Part shown: positions 48,953 to 62,080 of the stretch, in pieces | Numbering within the stretch: position 1 is the first letter of the stretch | How the letters are laid out: every line of letters starts with the position of its first letter | DNA from: Ptiloglossa arizonensis | Lineage: Eukaryota > Arthropoda > Insecta > Hymenoptera > Colletidae | Reading direction: 5' to 3' | DNA length: 64,000 nucleotides | Assembly (NCBI RefSeq): GCF_051014685.1 | Contig: NW_027478966.1 | Span: forward strand, 62,001 to 126,000 | Notes under the pieces: generated by a model | What the model was told of the DNA's origin: nothing | Databases searched by the model: none | What the model saw: only the letters and a program-made list of their open reading frames with translations | Translations under genes and position numbers: made by a program

Positions 48953-49479
48953 GGTATGCCCACTTTTCCCCTAGGCCGTTCTAGTTATTCGTTTCGAGCA
49001 TCAGAACTGCGAAAATTTTGAGTTTCTCAAGCGTTTCTTACATCCAAACGGCCATATCTCGCGAACGGATTGACCAATCCGCAAAATTTCTGTTTCATTT
49101 GAAAGTAGAAACTCGCCCGATTACAACGGTATGCGCACTTTTCCCCTGGGCCGTTCTGGTTATTCGTTTCGAGCATCAGAACTGCGAAAATTTTGAGTTT
49201 CTCAAGCGTTTCTTACCTTCAAACTGCCATATCTCGCGAACGGATTGACCGATCCGCAAAATTTCTGTTGCATCTGAAAGTAGAAACTCGCCCGATTAAA
49301 ACGGTATGCGCAGTTTTCCCCTAGGCCGTTCCAGTTATTCGTTTCGAGCATCAGAACTGCGAAAATTTTGAGTTTCTCAAGCGTTTCTTACCTCCAAAAT
49401 GCCATATCTCGCGAACGAATTGACCAAACCGCAAAATTTCTTTTGCATCTGAAAGTAGAAACTCGCCCGATTTCAACGG

Positions 49480-51468
49480 TATGCGTAGTTTTCCCCTAGG
49501 CCGTTCCAGTTATTCGTTTCGAGCATCAGAACTGCGAAAATTTTGAGTTTCTCAAGTGTTTCTTATCTCCAAACTGCCATCTCTCGCGAACGGATTGATC
49601 AATCCGCAAAATTTCTGTTGCTTGTGAAAGTAGAAACTCGCCCGATTACAACGGTATGCGTACTTCTCCCCTAGGCCGTTCTAGTCATTCCTTTCGAGCA
49701 TCAGAACTGCGAAAATTTTGAGTTTCTCAAGCGTTTCTTATCTCCAAACTGCCATATCTCGCGAACGGATTGATCAATCCGCAAAATTTCTGTTGCATCT
49801 GAAAGTAGACACTCGCCCGATTACAACGGTATGCGCACTTTTCCCGTAGGCGGTTCTAGTTATTCGTTTCAAGCATCAGAACTGCGCAAATTTTGAGTTT
49901 CTCAAGCGTTTCTTACCTTCAAACTGCCATATCTCGCGAACGGATTGACCGATCCGCAAAATTTCTGTTGCATCTGAAAGTAGAAACTCGCCCGATTAAA
50001 ACGGTATGCGCACTTTTCCCCTAGGCCGTTCTAGTTATTCGTTTCGAGCATCAGAACTGCCAAAATTTTCAGTTTCTCAAGCGTTTCTTACATCCAAACT
50101 GCCATATCTCGCGAACGGATTGACCAATCCGCAAAATTTCTGTTGCATCTGAAAGTAGAAACTCGCCCGATTACAACGGTAGGTGTAGTTTTCCCCTAGG
50201 CCGTTCCAGTTATTCGTTTCGAGCATCAGAACTGCGAAAATTTTGAGTTTCTCAAGCGTTTCTTACCTCCAAACTGCCATATCTCGCGAACGGATTGACC
50301 AATCCGCAAAATTTCTGTTGCATCTGAAAGTAGAAACTCGCCCGATTACAACGGTATGCCCACTTTTCCCCTAGGCCGTTCTAGTTATTCGTTTCAAGCA
50401 TCAGAAATGCGCAAATTTTGAGTTTCTCAAGCGTTTCTTACCTTCAAACTGCCATATCTCGCGAACGGAACGATCAATCCGCAAAATTTTTGTTGCATCT
50501 GAAAGTAGACACTCGCCCGATTACAACGGTATGCGTACTTCTCCCCTAGGCCGTTCTAGTCATTCGTTTCGAGCATCAGAACTGCGAAAATTTCGAGTTC
50601 CTCAAGCGTTTCTTATCTCCAAACTGCCATGTCTCGCGAACGGATTGATCAATCCGCAAAATTTCTGTTGCTTCTGAAAGTAGAAACTCGCCCGATTACA
50701 ACGGTATGCGTACTTCTCCACTAGGCCGTTCTAGTCATTCGTTTCGAGCATCAGAACAGCGAAAATTTTGAGTTTCTCAAGCGTTTCTTATCTCCAAACT
50801 GCCATATCTCGCGAACGGATTGATCAATCCGCAAAATTTCTGTTGCATCTGAAAGTAGACACTCGCCCGATTACAACCGTATGCGCACTTTTCCCCTTGG
50901 CCGTTCTAGTTATTCGTTTCGAGCATCAGAACTGCGCAAATTTTGAGTTTCTCAAGCGTTTCTTACCTCCAAACTGCCATATCTCGCGAACGGATTGACC
51001 AATCCGCAAAATTTCTGTTGCATCTAAAAGTAGAAACTCACCCGATTACAACGGTATGCGTACTTTTCCCCTAGCCCGTTCTAGTTACTCGTTTCTAGCA
51101 TCAGAACTGCGAAAATTTCGAGTTTCTCAAGCGTTTCTTACATCCAAACTGCCATATCTCGCGAACGGATTGACCGATCCGCAAAAGTTCTGTTGCATCT
51201 GAAAGTAGACACTCGCCCGATTACAACGGTATGCGTACTTCTTCCCTACGCCGTTCTAGTTACTCGTTTCTAGCATCAGAACTGCGAAAATTTTGAGTTT
51301 CTCAAGCGTTTCTTACCTCCAAACTGCCATATCTCGCGAACGGATTGACCAATCCGCAAAATTTCTGTTGCATCTGAAAGTAGAAACTCGCCCGATTACA
51401 ACGGTATGTGTAGTTTTCCCCTAGGCCGTTCCAGTTATTCGTTTCGAGCATCAGAACTGCGAAAATTT
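49480..51468 (+). repeat. 2.0-kb block, copy 1 of 16-monomer-spaced pair
   Basis: This block matches 52280-54268 at exactly 2,800 bp. It includes ctcaagtgtttc, ccatctctcgcg, gtcattcctttcg, cccgtaggcgg, gaaatgcgcaaa, gagttcctcaag, ctccactagg, actcacccgatta and cttccctacgccg. Single differences are accgtatgcgc near 50878 against acggtatgcgc near 53678, and caaaagttctg near 51187 against caaaatttctg. The segment just before it, 48,787-49,472, recurs at 51,412-52,097 (2,625 bp), so the repeat is effectively a 16-mer tandem with a small rearrangement at the joint. Confidence 0.85.
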
Positions 51469-52279
51469 TGAGTTTCTCAAGCGTTTCTTACCTCCAAACT
51501 GCCATATCTCGCGAACGGATTGACCAATCCGCAAAATTTCTGTTGCATCTGAAAGTAGAAACTCGCCCGATTACAACGGTATGCCCACTTTTCCCCTAGG
51601 CCGTTCTAGTTATTCGTTTCGAGCATCAGAACTGCGAAAATTTTGAGTTTCTCAAGCGTTTCTTACATCCAAACGGCCATATCTCGCGAACGGATTGACC
51701 AATCCGCAAAATTTCTGTTTCATTTGAAAGTAGAAACTCGCCCGATTACAACGGTATGCGCACTTTTCCCCTGGGCCGTTCTGGTTATTCGTTTCGAGCA
51801 TCAGAACTGCGAAAATTTTGAGTTTCTCAAGCGTTTCTTACCTTCAAACTGCCATATCTCGCGAACGGATTGACCGATCCGCAAAATTTCTGTTGCATCT
51901 GAAAGTAGAAACTCGCCCGATTAAAACGGTATGCGCAGTTTTCCCCTAGGCCGTTCCAGTTATTCGTTTCGAGCATCAGAACTGCGAAAATTTTGAGTTT
52001 CTCAAGCGTTTCTTACCTCCAAAATGCCATATCTCGCGAACGAATTGACCAAACCGCAAAATTTCTTTTGCATCTGAAAGTAGAAACTCGCCCGATTACA
52101 ACGGTAGGTGTAGTTTTCCCCTAGGCCGTTCTAGTTATTCGTTTCGAGCATCAGAACCGCGCAAATTTTGAGTTTCTCAAGCGTTTCTTACCTTCAAACT
52201 GCCATATCTCGCGAACGGATTGACCGATCCGCAAAATTTCTGTTGCATCTGAAAGTAGAAACTCGCCAGATTAAAACGG

Positions 52280-54268
52280 TATGCGTGGTTTTCCCCTAGG
52301 CCGTTCCAGTTATTCGTTTCGAGCATCAGAACTGCGAAAATTTTGAGTTTCTCAAGTGTTTCTTATCTCCAAACTGCCATCTCTCGCGAACGGATTGATC
52401 AATCCGCAAAATTTCTGTTGCTTGTGAAAGTAGAAACTCGCCCGATTACAACGGTATGCGTACTTCTCCCCTAGGCCGTTCTAGTCATTCCTTTCGAGCA
52501 TCAGAACTGCGAAAATTTTGAGTTTCTCAAGCGTTTCTTATCTCCAAACTGCCATATCTCGCGAACGGATTGATCAATCCGCAAAATTTCTGTTGCATCT
52601 GAAAGTAGACACTCGCCCGATTACAACGGTATGCGCACTTTTCCCGTAGGCGGTTCTAGTTATTCGTTTCAAGCATCAGAACTGCGCAAATTTTGAGTTT
52701 CTCAAGCGTTTCTTACCTTCAAACTGCCATATCTCGCGAACGGATTGACCGATCCGCAAAATTTCTGTTGCATCTGAAAGTAGAAACTCGCCCGATTAAA
52801 ACGGTATGCGCACTTTTCCCCTAGGCCGTTCTAGTTATTCGTTTCGAGCATCAGAACTGCCAAAATTTTCAGTTTCTCAAGCGTTTCTTACATCCAAACT
52901 GCCATATCTCGCGAACGGATTGACCAATCCGCAAAATTTCTGTTGCATCTGAAAGTAGAAACTCGCCCGATTACAACGGTAGGTGTAGTTTTCCCCTAGG
53001 CCGTTCCAGTTATTCGTTTCGAGCATCAGAACTGCGAAAATTTTGAGTTTCTCAAGCGTTTCTTACCTCCAAACTGCCATATCTCGCGAACGGATTGACC
53101 AATCCGCAAAATTTCTGTTGCATCTGAAAGTAGAAACTCGCCCGATTACAACGGTATGCCCACTTTTCCCCTAGGCCGTTCTAGTTATTCGTTTCAAGCA
53201 TCAGAAATGCGCAAATTTTGAGTTTCTCAAGCGTTTCTTACCTTCAAACTGCCATATCTCGCGAACGGAACGATCAATCCGCAAAATTTTTGTTGCATCT
53301 GAAAGTAGACACTCGCCCGATTACAACGGTATGCGTACTTCTCCCCTAGGCCGTTCTAGTCATTCGTTTCGAGCATCAGAACTGCGAAAATTTCGAGTTC
53401 CTCAAGCGTTTCTTATCTCCAAACTGCCATGTCTCGCGAACGGATTGATCAATCCGCAAAATTTCTGTTGCTTCTGAAAGTAGAAACTCGCCCGATTACA
53501 ACGGTATGCGTACTTCTCCACTAGGCCGTTCTAGTCATTCGTTTCGAGCATCAGAACAGCGAAAATTTTGAGTTTCTCAAGCGTTTCTTATCTCCAAACT
53601 GCCATATCTCGCGAACGGATTGATCAATCCGCAAAATTTCTGTTGCATCTGAAAGTAGACACTCGCCCGATTACAACGGTATGCGCACTTTTCCCCTTGG
53701 CCGTTCTAGTTATTCGTTTCGAGCATCAGAACTGCGCAAATTTTGAGTTTCTCAAGCGTTTCTTACCTCCAAACTGCCATATCTCGCGAACGGATTGACC
53801 AATCCGCAAAATTTCTGTTGCATCTAAAAGTAGAAACTCACCCGATTACAACGGTATGCGTACTTTTCCCCTAGCCCGTTCTAGTTACTCGTTTCTAGCA
53901 TCAGAACTGCGAAAATTTCGAGTTTCTCAAGCGTTTCTTACATCCAAACTGCCATATCTCGCGAACGGATTGACCGATCCGCAAAATTTCTGTTGCATCT
54001 GAAAGTAGACACTCGCCCGATTACAACGGTATGCGTACTTCTTCCCTACGCCGTTCTAGTTACTCGTTTCTAGCATCAGAACTGCGAAAATTTTGAGTTT
54101 CTCAAGCGTTTCTTACCTCCAAACTGCCATATCTCGCGAACGGATTGACCAATCCGCAAAATTTCTGTTGCATCTGAAAGTAGAAACTCGCCCGATTACA
54201 ACGGTATGTGTAGTTTTCCCCTAGGCCGTTCCAGTTATTCGTTTCGAGCATCAGAACTGCGAAAATTT
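52280..54268 (+). repeat. 2.0-kb block, copy 2 of 16-monomer-spaced pair
   Basis: This is the second copy of the block at 49480-51468. The pair diverges at about 54268, where tttcgagtttctctag appears here. The terminal part of this copy, about 53,345-54,473, is present a third time at 58,770-59,898 (offset 5,425 bp, 31 monomers). Confidence 0.85.
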
Positions 54269-54737
54269 CGAGTTTCTCTAGCGTTTCTTACATCCAAACT
54301 GCCATATCTCGCGAACGGATTGACCGATCCGCAAAATTTCTGTTGCATCTGAAAGTAGAAACTCGCCCGATTAAAACGGTATGCGCAGTTTTCCCCTAGG
54401 CCGTTCCAGTTATTCGTTTCGAGCATCAGAACTGCGAAAATTTTGAGTTTCTCAAGCGTTTCTTACCTCCAAACTGCCATATCTCGCGAACGGATTGATC
54501 AATCCGCAAAATTTCTGTTGCATCTGAAAGTAGAAACTCGCCCGATTACAACGGTATGCGTACTTCACCCCTAGGCCGTCCTAGTTATTCATTTCGAGCA
54601 TCAGAACTGCGAAAATTTTGAGTTTCTCAAGCGTTTCTTACATCCAAACTGCCATATCTCGCGAACGGATTGACCAATCCGCAAAATTTCTGTTGCTTCT
54701 GAAAGTAGAAACTCGCCCGATTACAACGGTATGCGCG

Positions 54738-56487
54738 CTTTTCCCCTAGGCCGTTCTAGTTATTCGTTTCGAGCATCAGAACTGCGAAAATTTTGAGTTT
54801 CTCAAGCGTTTCTTACATCCAAACGGCCATATCTCGCGAACGGATTGACCAATCCGCGAAATTTCTGTTGCATTTGAAAGTAGAAACTCGACCGATTGCA
54901 ACGGTATGCGCACTTTTCCCCTGGGCCGTCCTTGTTATTCGTTTCGAGCATCAGTACTCCGAAAATTTTGAGTTTCTAAAGCGTTTCTTATCTCCAAACT
55001 GCCATGTCTCGCGAACGGATTGATCAATCCGCAAAATTTCTGTTGCTTCTGAAAGTAGAAACTCGCCCGATTACAACGGTATGCGCACTTTTCCCCTTGG
55101 CCGTTCTGGTTATTCGTTTCAAGCATCAGAACTGCGCAAATTTTGAGTTTCTCAAGCGTTTCTTACCTCCAAACTGCCATATCTCGCGAACGGATTGACC
55201 GATCCGCAAAATTTCTGTTGCATCTTAAAGTAGAAACTCGCCCGATTACAACGGTATGCCCACTTTTCCCCTAGGCCGTTCTAGTTATTCGTTTCGAGCA
55301 TCAGAACTGCGAAAATTTTGAGTTTCTCAAGCGTTTCTTACATCCAAACGGCCATATCTCGCGAACGGATTGACCAATCCGCAAAATTTCTGTTTCATTT
55401 GAAAGTAGACACTCGCCCGATTACAATGGTATGCGCACTTTTCCCCTGGGCCGTTCTAGTTATTCGTTTCGAGCATCAGAACTGCGCAAATTTTGATTTT
55501 CTCAAGCGTTTCTTACCTCCAAACTGCCATATCTCGCGAACGGATTGATCAATCCGCAAAATTTCTGTTGCATCTGAAAGTAGAAACTCGCCCGATTACA
55601 ACGGTATGCGTACTTCACCCCTAGGCCGTCCTAGTTATTCATTTCGAGCATCAGAACTGCGAAAATTTTGAGTTTCTCAAGCGTTTCTTACATCCAAACT
55701 GCCATATCTCGCGAACGGATTGACCAATCCGCAAAATTTCTGTTGCTTCTGAAAGTAGAAACTCGCCCGATTACAACGGTATGCGCGCTTTTCCCCTAGG
55801 CCGTTCTAGTTATTCGTTTCGAGCATCAGAACTGCAAAAATTTTGAGTTTCCCATGCGTTTCTTACATCCAAACGGCCATATCTCGCGAACGGATAGACC
55901 AATCCGCAAAATTTCTGTTGCATTTGAAAGTAGAAACTCGCCCGATTACAACGGTATGCGTACTTCTCCCCTAGGCCGTTCTAGTTATTCATTTCGAGCA
56001 ACAGAACTGCGAAAATTTTGAGTTTCTCAAGCGTTTCTTACCTTCAAACTGCCATATCTCGCGAACGGATTGATCAATCCGCAAAATTTCTGTTGCTTCT
56101 GAAAGTAGAAACTCGCCCGATTACAACGGTATGCGCACTTTTCCCCTTGGCCGTTCTGGTTATTCGTTTCAAGCATCAGAACTGCGCAAATTTTGAGTTT
56201 CTCAAGCGTTTCTTACCTCCAAACTGCCATATCTCGCGAACGGATTGACCAATCCGCAAAATTTCTGTTGCATCTGAAAGAAGAAACTCGCCCGATTACA
56301 ACGGTATGCGTACTTTTCCCCTAGGCCGTTCTAGTTACTCGTTTCTAGCATCAGAACTGCGAAAATTTCGAGTTTCTCAAGCGTTTCTTGCATCCAAACT
56401 GCCATATCTCGCGAACGGATTGACCGATCCGCAAAATTTCTGTTGCATCTTAAAGTAGAAACTCGCCCGATTACAACGGTATGCCCA
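54738..56487 (+). repeat. 10-monomer HOR, copy 1 (1,750 bp)
   Basis: This unit matches the next one at exactly 1,750 bp. Rare variants shared are ccgcgaaatttc, ctcgaccgattgc, cgtccttgttattc, cagtactccgaaaa, tacttcacccc with cgtcctag, tgcaaaaattttgag with cccatgcg, and gaaagaagaaac. A private change is gtagacactcg near 55408, where the other copies have gtagaaactcg. The interval 54269-54737 before it holds ordinary monomers. Confidence 0.87.
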
Positions 56488-58358
56488 CTTTTCCCCTAGG
56501 CCGTTCTAGTTATTCGTTTCGAGCATCAGAACTGCGAAAATTTTGAGTTTCTCAAGCGTTTCTTACATCCAAACGGCCATATCTCGCGAACGGATTGACC
56601 AATCCGCGAAATTTCTGTTGCATTTGAAAGTAGAAACTCGACCGATTGCAACGGTATGCGCACTTTTCCCCTGGGCCGTCCTTGTTATTCGTTTCGAGCA
56701 TCAGTACTCCGAAAATTTTGAGTTTCTAAAGCGTTTCTTATCTCCAAACTGCCATGTCTCGCGAACGGATTGATCAATCCGCAAAATTTCTGTTGCTTCT
56801 GAAAGTAGAAACTCGCCCGATTACAACGGTATGCGCACTTTTCCCCTTGGCCGTTCTGGTTATTCGTTTCAAGCATCAGAACTGCGCAAATTTTGAGTTT
56901 CTCAAGCGTTTCTTACCTCCAAACTGCCATATCTCGCGAACGGATTGACCGATCCGCAAAATTTCTGTTGCATCTTAAAGTAGAAACTCGCCCGATTACA
57001 ACGGTATGCCCACTTTTCCCCTAGGCCGTTCTAGTTATTCGTTTCGAGCATCAGAACTGCGAAAATTTTGAGTTTCTCAAGCGTTTCTTACATCCAAACG
57101 GCCATATCTCGCGAACGGATTGACCAATCCGCAAAATTTCTGTTTCATTTGAAAGTAGAAACTCGCCCGATTACAATGGTATGCGCACTTTTCCCCTGGG
57201 CCGTTCTAGTTATTCGTTTCGAGCATCAGAACTGCGCAAATTTTGATTTTCTCAAGCGTTTCTTACCTCCAAACTGCCATATCTCGCGAACGGATTGATC
57301 AATCCGCAAAATTTCTGTTGCATCTGAAAGTAGAAACTCGCCCGATTACAACGGTATGCGTACTTCACCCCTAGGCCGTCCTAGTTATTCATTTCGAGCA
57401 TCAGAACTGCGAAAATTTTGAGTTTCTCAAGCGTTTCTTACATCCAAACTGCCATATCTCGCGAACGGATTGACCAATCCGCAAAATTTCTGTTGCTTCT
57501 GAAAGTAGAAACTCGCCCGATTACAACGGTATGCGCGCTTTTCCCCTAGGCCGTTCTAGTTATTCGTTTCGAGCATCAGAACTGCAAAAATTTTGAGTTT
57601 CCCATGCGTTTCTTACATCCAAACGGCCATATCTCGCGAACGGATAGACCAATCCGCAAAATTTCTGTTGCATTTGAAAGTAGAAACTCGCCCGATTACA
57701 ACGGTATGCGTACTTCTCCCCTAGGCCGTTCTAGTTATTCATTTCGAGCAACAGAACTGCGCAAATTTTGAGTTTCTCAAGCGTTTCTTACCTTCAAACT
57801 GCCATATCTCGCGAACGGATTGATCAATCCGCAAAATTTCTGTTGCTTCTGAAAGTAGAAACTCGCCCGATTACAACGGTATGCGCACTTTTCCCCTTGG
57901 CCGTTCTGGTTATTCGTTTCAAGCATCAGAACTGCGCAAATTTTGAGTTTCTCAAGCGTTTCTTACCTCCAAATTGCCATATCTCGCGAACGGATTGACC
58001 AATCCGCAAAATTTCTGTTGCATCTGAAAGAAGAAACTCGCCCGATTACAACGGTATGCGTACTTTTCCCCTAGGCCGTTCTAGTTACTCGTTTCTAGCA
58101 TCAGAACTGCGAAAATTTCGAGTTTCTCAAGCGTTTCTTGCATCCAAACTGCCATATCTCGCGAACGGATTGACCGATCCGCAAAATTTCTGTTGCATCT
58201 TAAAGTAGAAACTCGCCCGATTACAACGGTATGCCCACTTTTCCCCTAGGCCGTTCTAGTTATTCGTTTCGAGCATCAGAACTGCGAAAATTTTGAGTTT
58301 CTCAAGCGTTTCTTACATCCAAACGGCCATATCTCGCGAACGGATTGACCAATCCGCA
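56488..58358 (+). repeat. 10-monomer HOR, copy 2 (1,750 bp plus about 120 bp)
   Basis: This is the second tandem unit, in phase with the first until about 58358, where the expected ccgcgaaatttc is replaced by ccgcaaaatttc with the catttg variant. Differences from copy 1 are few: acagaactgcgc near 57752 against acagaactgcga near 56002, and ccaaattgcc near 57971 against ccaaactgcc. Confidence 0.87.
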
Positions 58359-58769
58359 AAATTTCTGTTTCATTTGAAAGTAGAAACTCGCCCGATTACA
58401 ATGGTATGCGCACTTTTCCCCTGGGCCGTTCTAGTTATTCGTTTCGAGCATCAGAACTGCGCAAATTTTGATTTTCTCAAGCGTTTCTTACCTCCAAACT
58501 GCCATATCTCGCGAACGGATTGATCAATCCGCAAAATTTCTGTTGCATCTGAAAGTAGAAACTCGCCCGATTACAACGGTATGCGTACTTCACCCCTAGG
58601 CCGTCCTAGTTATTCATTTCGAGCATCAGAACTGCGAAAATTTTGAGTTTCTCAAGCGTTTCTTACATCCAAACTGCCATATCTCGCGAACGGATTGACC
58701 AATCCGCAAAATTTCTGTTGCTTCTGAATGTAGAAACTCGCCCGATTACAATGGTATGCGCACTTTTCC

Positions 58770-59898
58770 CCTAGGCCGTTCTAGTCATTCGTTTCGAGCA
58801 TCAGAACTGCGAAAATTTCGAGTTCCTCAAGCGTTTCTTATCTCCAAACTGCCATGTCTCGCGAACGGATTGATCAATCCGCAAAATTTCTGTTGCTTCT
58901 GAAAGTAGAAACTCGCCCGATTACAACGGTATGCGTACTTCTCCACTAGGCCGTTCTAGTCATTCGTTTCGAGCATCAGAACAGCGAAAATTTTGAGTTT
59001 CTCAAGCGTTTCTTATCTCCAAACTGCCATATCTCGCGAACGGATTGATCAATCCGCAAAATTTCTGTTGCATCTGAAAGTAGACACTCGCCCGATTACA
59101 ACGGTATGCGCACTTTTCCCCTTGGCCGTTCTAGTTATTCGTTTCGAGCATCAGAACTGCGCAAATTTTGAGTTTCTCAAGCGTTTCTTACCTCCAAACT
59201 GCCATATCTCGCGAACGGATTGACCAATCCGCAAAATTTCTGTTGCATCTAAAAGTAGAAACTCACCCGATTACAACGGTATGCGTACTTTTCCCCTAGC
59301 CCGTTCTAGTTACTCGTTTCTAGCATCAGAACTGCGAAAATTTCGAGTTTCTCAAGCGTTTCTTACATCCAAACTGCCATATCTCGCGAACGGATTGACC
59401 GATCCGCAAAATTTCTGTTGCATCTGAAAGTAGACACACGCCCGATTACAACGGTATGCGTACTTCTTCCCTACGCCGTTCTAGTTACTCGTTTCTAGCA
59501 TCAGAACTGCGAAAATTTTGAGTTTCTCAAGCGTTTCTTACCTCCAAACTGCCATATCTCGCGAACGGATTGACCAATCCGCAAAATTTCTGTTGCATCT
59601 GAAAGTAGAAACTCGCCCGATTACAACGGTATGTGTAGTTTTCCCCTAGGCCGTTCCAGTTATTCGTTTCGAGCATCAGAACTGCGAAAATTTCGAGTTT
59701 CTCTAGCGTTTCTTACATCCAAACTGCCATATCTCGCGAACGGATTGACCGATCCGCAAAATTTCTGTTGCATCTGAAAGTAGAAACTCGCCCGATTAAA
59801 ACGGTATGCGCAGTTTTCCCCTAGGCCGTTCCAGTTATTCGTTTCGAGCATCAGAACTGCGAAAATTTTGAGTTTCTCAAGCGTTTCTTACCTCCAAA
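58770..59898 (+). repeat. Copy of 53345-54473 (31-monomer offset)
   Basis: This 1.13-kb segment matches the end of the 2.0-kb block at exactly 5,425 bp, including gagttcctcaag, ctccactagg, actcacccgatta, cttccctacgccg and tttctctagcg. A difference is gtagacacacgcc near 59433 against gtagacactcgcc. It is inserted between two stretches of the 10-mer family, so it records a transfer of a block from one HOR domain into another. Confidence 0.82.
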
Positions 59899-60687
59899 AT
59901 GCCATATCTCGCGAACGAATTGACCAAACCGCAAAATTTCTGTTGCATCTGAAAGTAGAAACTCGCCCGATTACAACGGTAGGTGTAGTTTTCCCCTAGG
60001 CCGTTCTAGTTATTCGTTTCAAGCATCAGAACTGCGCAAATTTTGAGTTTCTCAAGCGTTTCTTACTTCCAAACTGCCACATCTCGCGAACGGAACGATC
60101 AATCTGCAAAATTTCTGTTGCATCTGAAAGTAGAAACTCGCCCGATTACAACGGTATGCCCACTTTTCCCCTAGGCCGTTCTAGTTATTCGTTTCGAGCA
60201 TCAGAACTGCGAAAATTTTGAGTTTCTCAAGCGTTTCTTACATCCAAACGGCCATATCTCGCGAACGGATTGACCAATCCGCAAAATTTCTGTTTCATTT
60301 GAAAGTAGAAACTCGCCCGATTACAATGGTATGCGCACTTTTCCCCTGGGCCGTTCTAGTTATTCGTTTCGAGCATCAGAACTGCGCAAATTTTGATTTT
60401 CTCAAGCGTTTCTTACCTCCAAACTGCCATATCTCGCGAACGGATTGATCAATCCGCAAAATTTCTGTTGCATCTGAAAGTAGAAACTCGCCCGATTACA
60501 ACGGTATGCGTACTTCACCCCTAGGCCGTCCTAGTTATTCATTTCGAGCATCAGAACTGCGAAAATTTTGAGTTTCTCAAGCGTTTCTTACATCCAAACT
60601 GCCATATCTCGCGAACGGATTGACCAATCCGCAAAATTTCTGTTGCTTCTGAAAGTAGAAACTCGCCCGATTACAACGGTATGCGCG
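59899..60687 (+). repeat. Satellite monomers between copied blocks
   Basis: This is a short mosaic. It contains an acgaattgaccaaacc monomer, a hybrid with cttccaaactgccac followed by ggaacgatcaatctgc (the ctgc is a private change near 60110), and then monomers of the cattt/caatggtatg type that also occur at 55.3, 57.1, 58.3 and 61.3 kb. Nothing outside the satellite is present. Confidence 0.75.
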
Positions 60688-62028
60688 CTTTTCCCCTAGG
60701 CCGTTCTAGTTATTCGTTTCGAGCATCAGAACTGCGAAAATTTTGAGTTTCTCAAGCGTTTCTTACATCCAAACGGCCATATCTCGCGAACGGATTGACC
60801 AATCCGCGAAATTTCTGTTGCATTTGAAAGTAGAAACTCGACCGATTGCAACGGTATGCGCACTTTTCCCCTGGGCCGTCCTTGTTATTCGTTTCGAGCA
60901 TCAGTACTCCGAAAATTTTGAGTTTCTAAAGCGTTTCTTATCTCCAAACTGCCATGTCTCGCGAACGGATTGATCAATCCGCAAAATTTCTGTTGCTTCT
61001 GAAAGTAGAAACTCGCCCGATTACAACGGTATGCGCACTTTTCCCCTTGGCCGTTCTGGTTATTCGTTTCAAGCATCAGAACTGCGCAAATTTTGAGTTT
61101 CTCAAGCGTTTCTTACCTCCAAATTGCCATATCTCGCGAACGGATTGACCGATCCGCAAAATTTCTGTTGCATCTTAAAGTAGAAACTCGCCCGATTACA
61201 ACGGTATGCCCACTTTTCCCCTAGGCCGTTCTAGTTATTCGTTTCGAGCATCAGAACTGCGAAAATTTTGAGTTTCTCAAGCGTTTCTTACATCCAAACG
61301 GCCATATCTCGCGAACGGATTGACCAATCCGCAAAATTTCTGTTTCATTTGAAAGTAGAAACTCGCCCGATTACAATGGTATGCGCACTTTTCCCCTGGG
61401 CCGTTCTAGTTATTCGTTTCGAGCATCAGAACTGCGCAAATTTTGATTTTCTCAAGCGTTTCTTACCTCCAAACTGCCATATCTCGCGAACGGATTGATC
61501 AATCCGCAAAATTTCTGTTGCATCTGAAAGTAGAAACTCGCCCGATTACAACGGTATGCGTACTTCACCCCTAGGCCGTCCTAGTTATTCATTTCGAGCA
61601 TCAGAACTGCGAAAATTTTGAGTTTCTCAAGCGTTTCTTACATCCAAACTGCCATATCTCGCGAACGGATTGACCAATCCGCAAAATTTCTGTTGCTTCT
61701 GAAAGTAGAAACTCGCCCGATTACAACGGTATGCGCGCTTTTCCCCTAGGCCGTTCTAGTTATTCGTTTCGAGCATCAGAACTGCAAAAATTTTGAGTTT
61801 CCCATGCGTTTCTTACATCCAAACGGCCATATCTCGCGAACGGATAGACCAATCCGCAAAATTTCTGTTGCATTTGAAAGTAGAAACTCGCCCGATTACA
61901 ACGGTATGCGTACTTCTCCCCTAGGCCGTTCTAGTTATTCATTTCGAGCAACAGAACTGCGAAAATTTTGAGTTTCTCAAGCGTTTCTTACCTTCAAACT
62001 GCCATATCTCGCGAACGGATTGACCGAT
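60688..62028 (+). repeat. 10-monomer HOR, partial copy 3
   Basis: This segment matches 56,488-57,828 at exactly 4,200 bp (24 monomers), about 7.7 of the 10 monomers. It carries ccgcgaaatttc, ctcgaccgattgc, cgtccttgttattc, cagtactccg and cccatgcg in the same order. A difference is ccaaattgcc near 61123 against ccaaactgcc near 56923. It breaks at the dyad near 62028 (gaccgatcc against gatcaatcc), and the 3-mer HOR begins shortly after. Confidence 0.85.
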
Positions 62029-62080
62029 CCGCAAAATTTCTGTTGCATCTGAAAGTAGAAACTCGCCCGATTACAACGGT

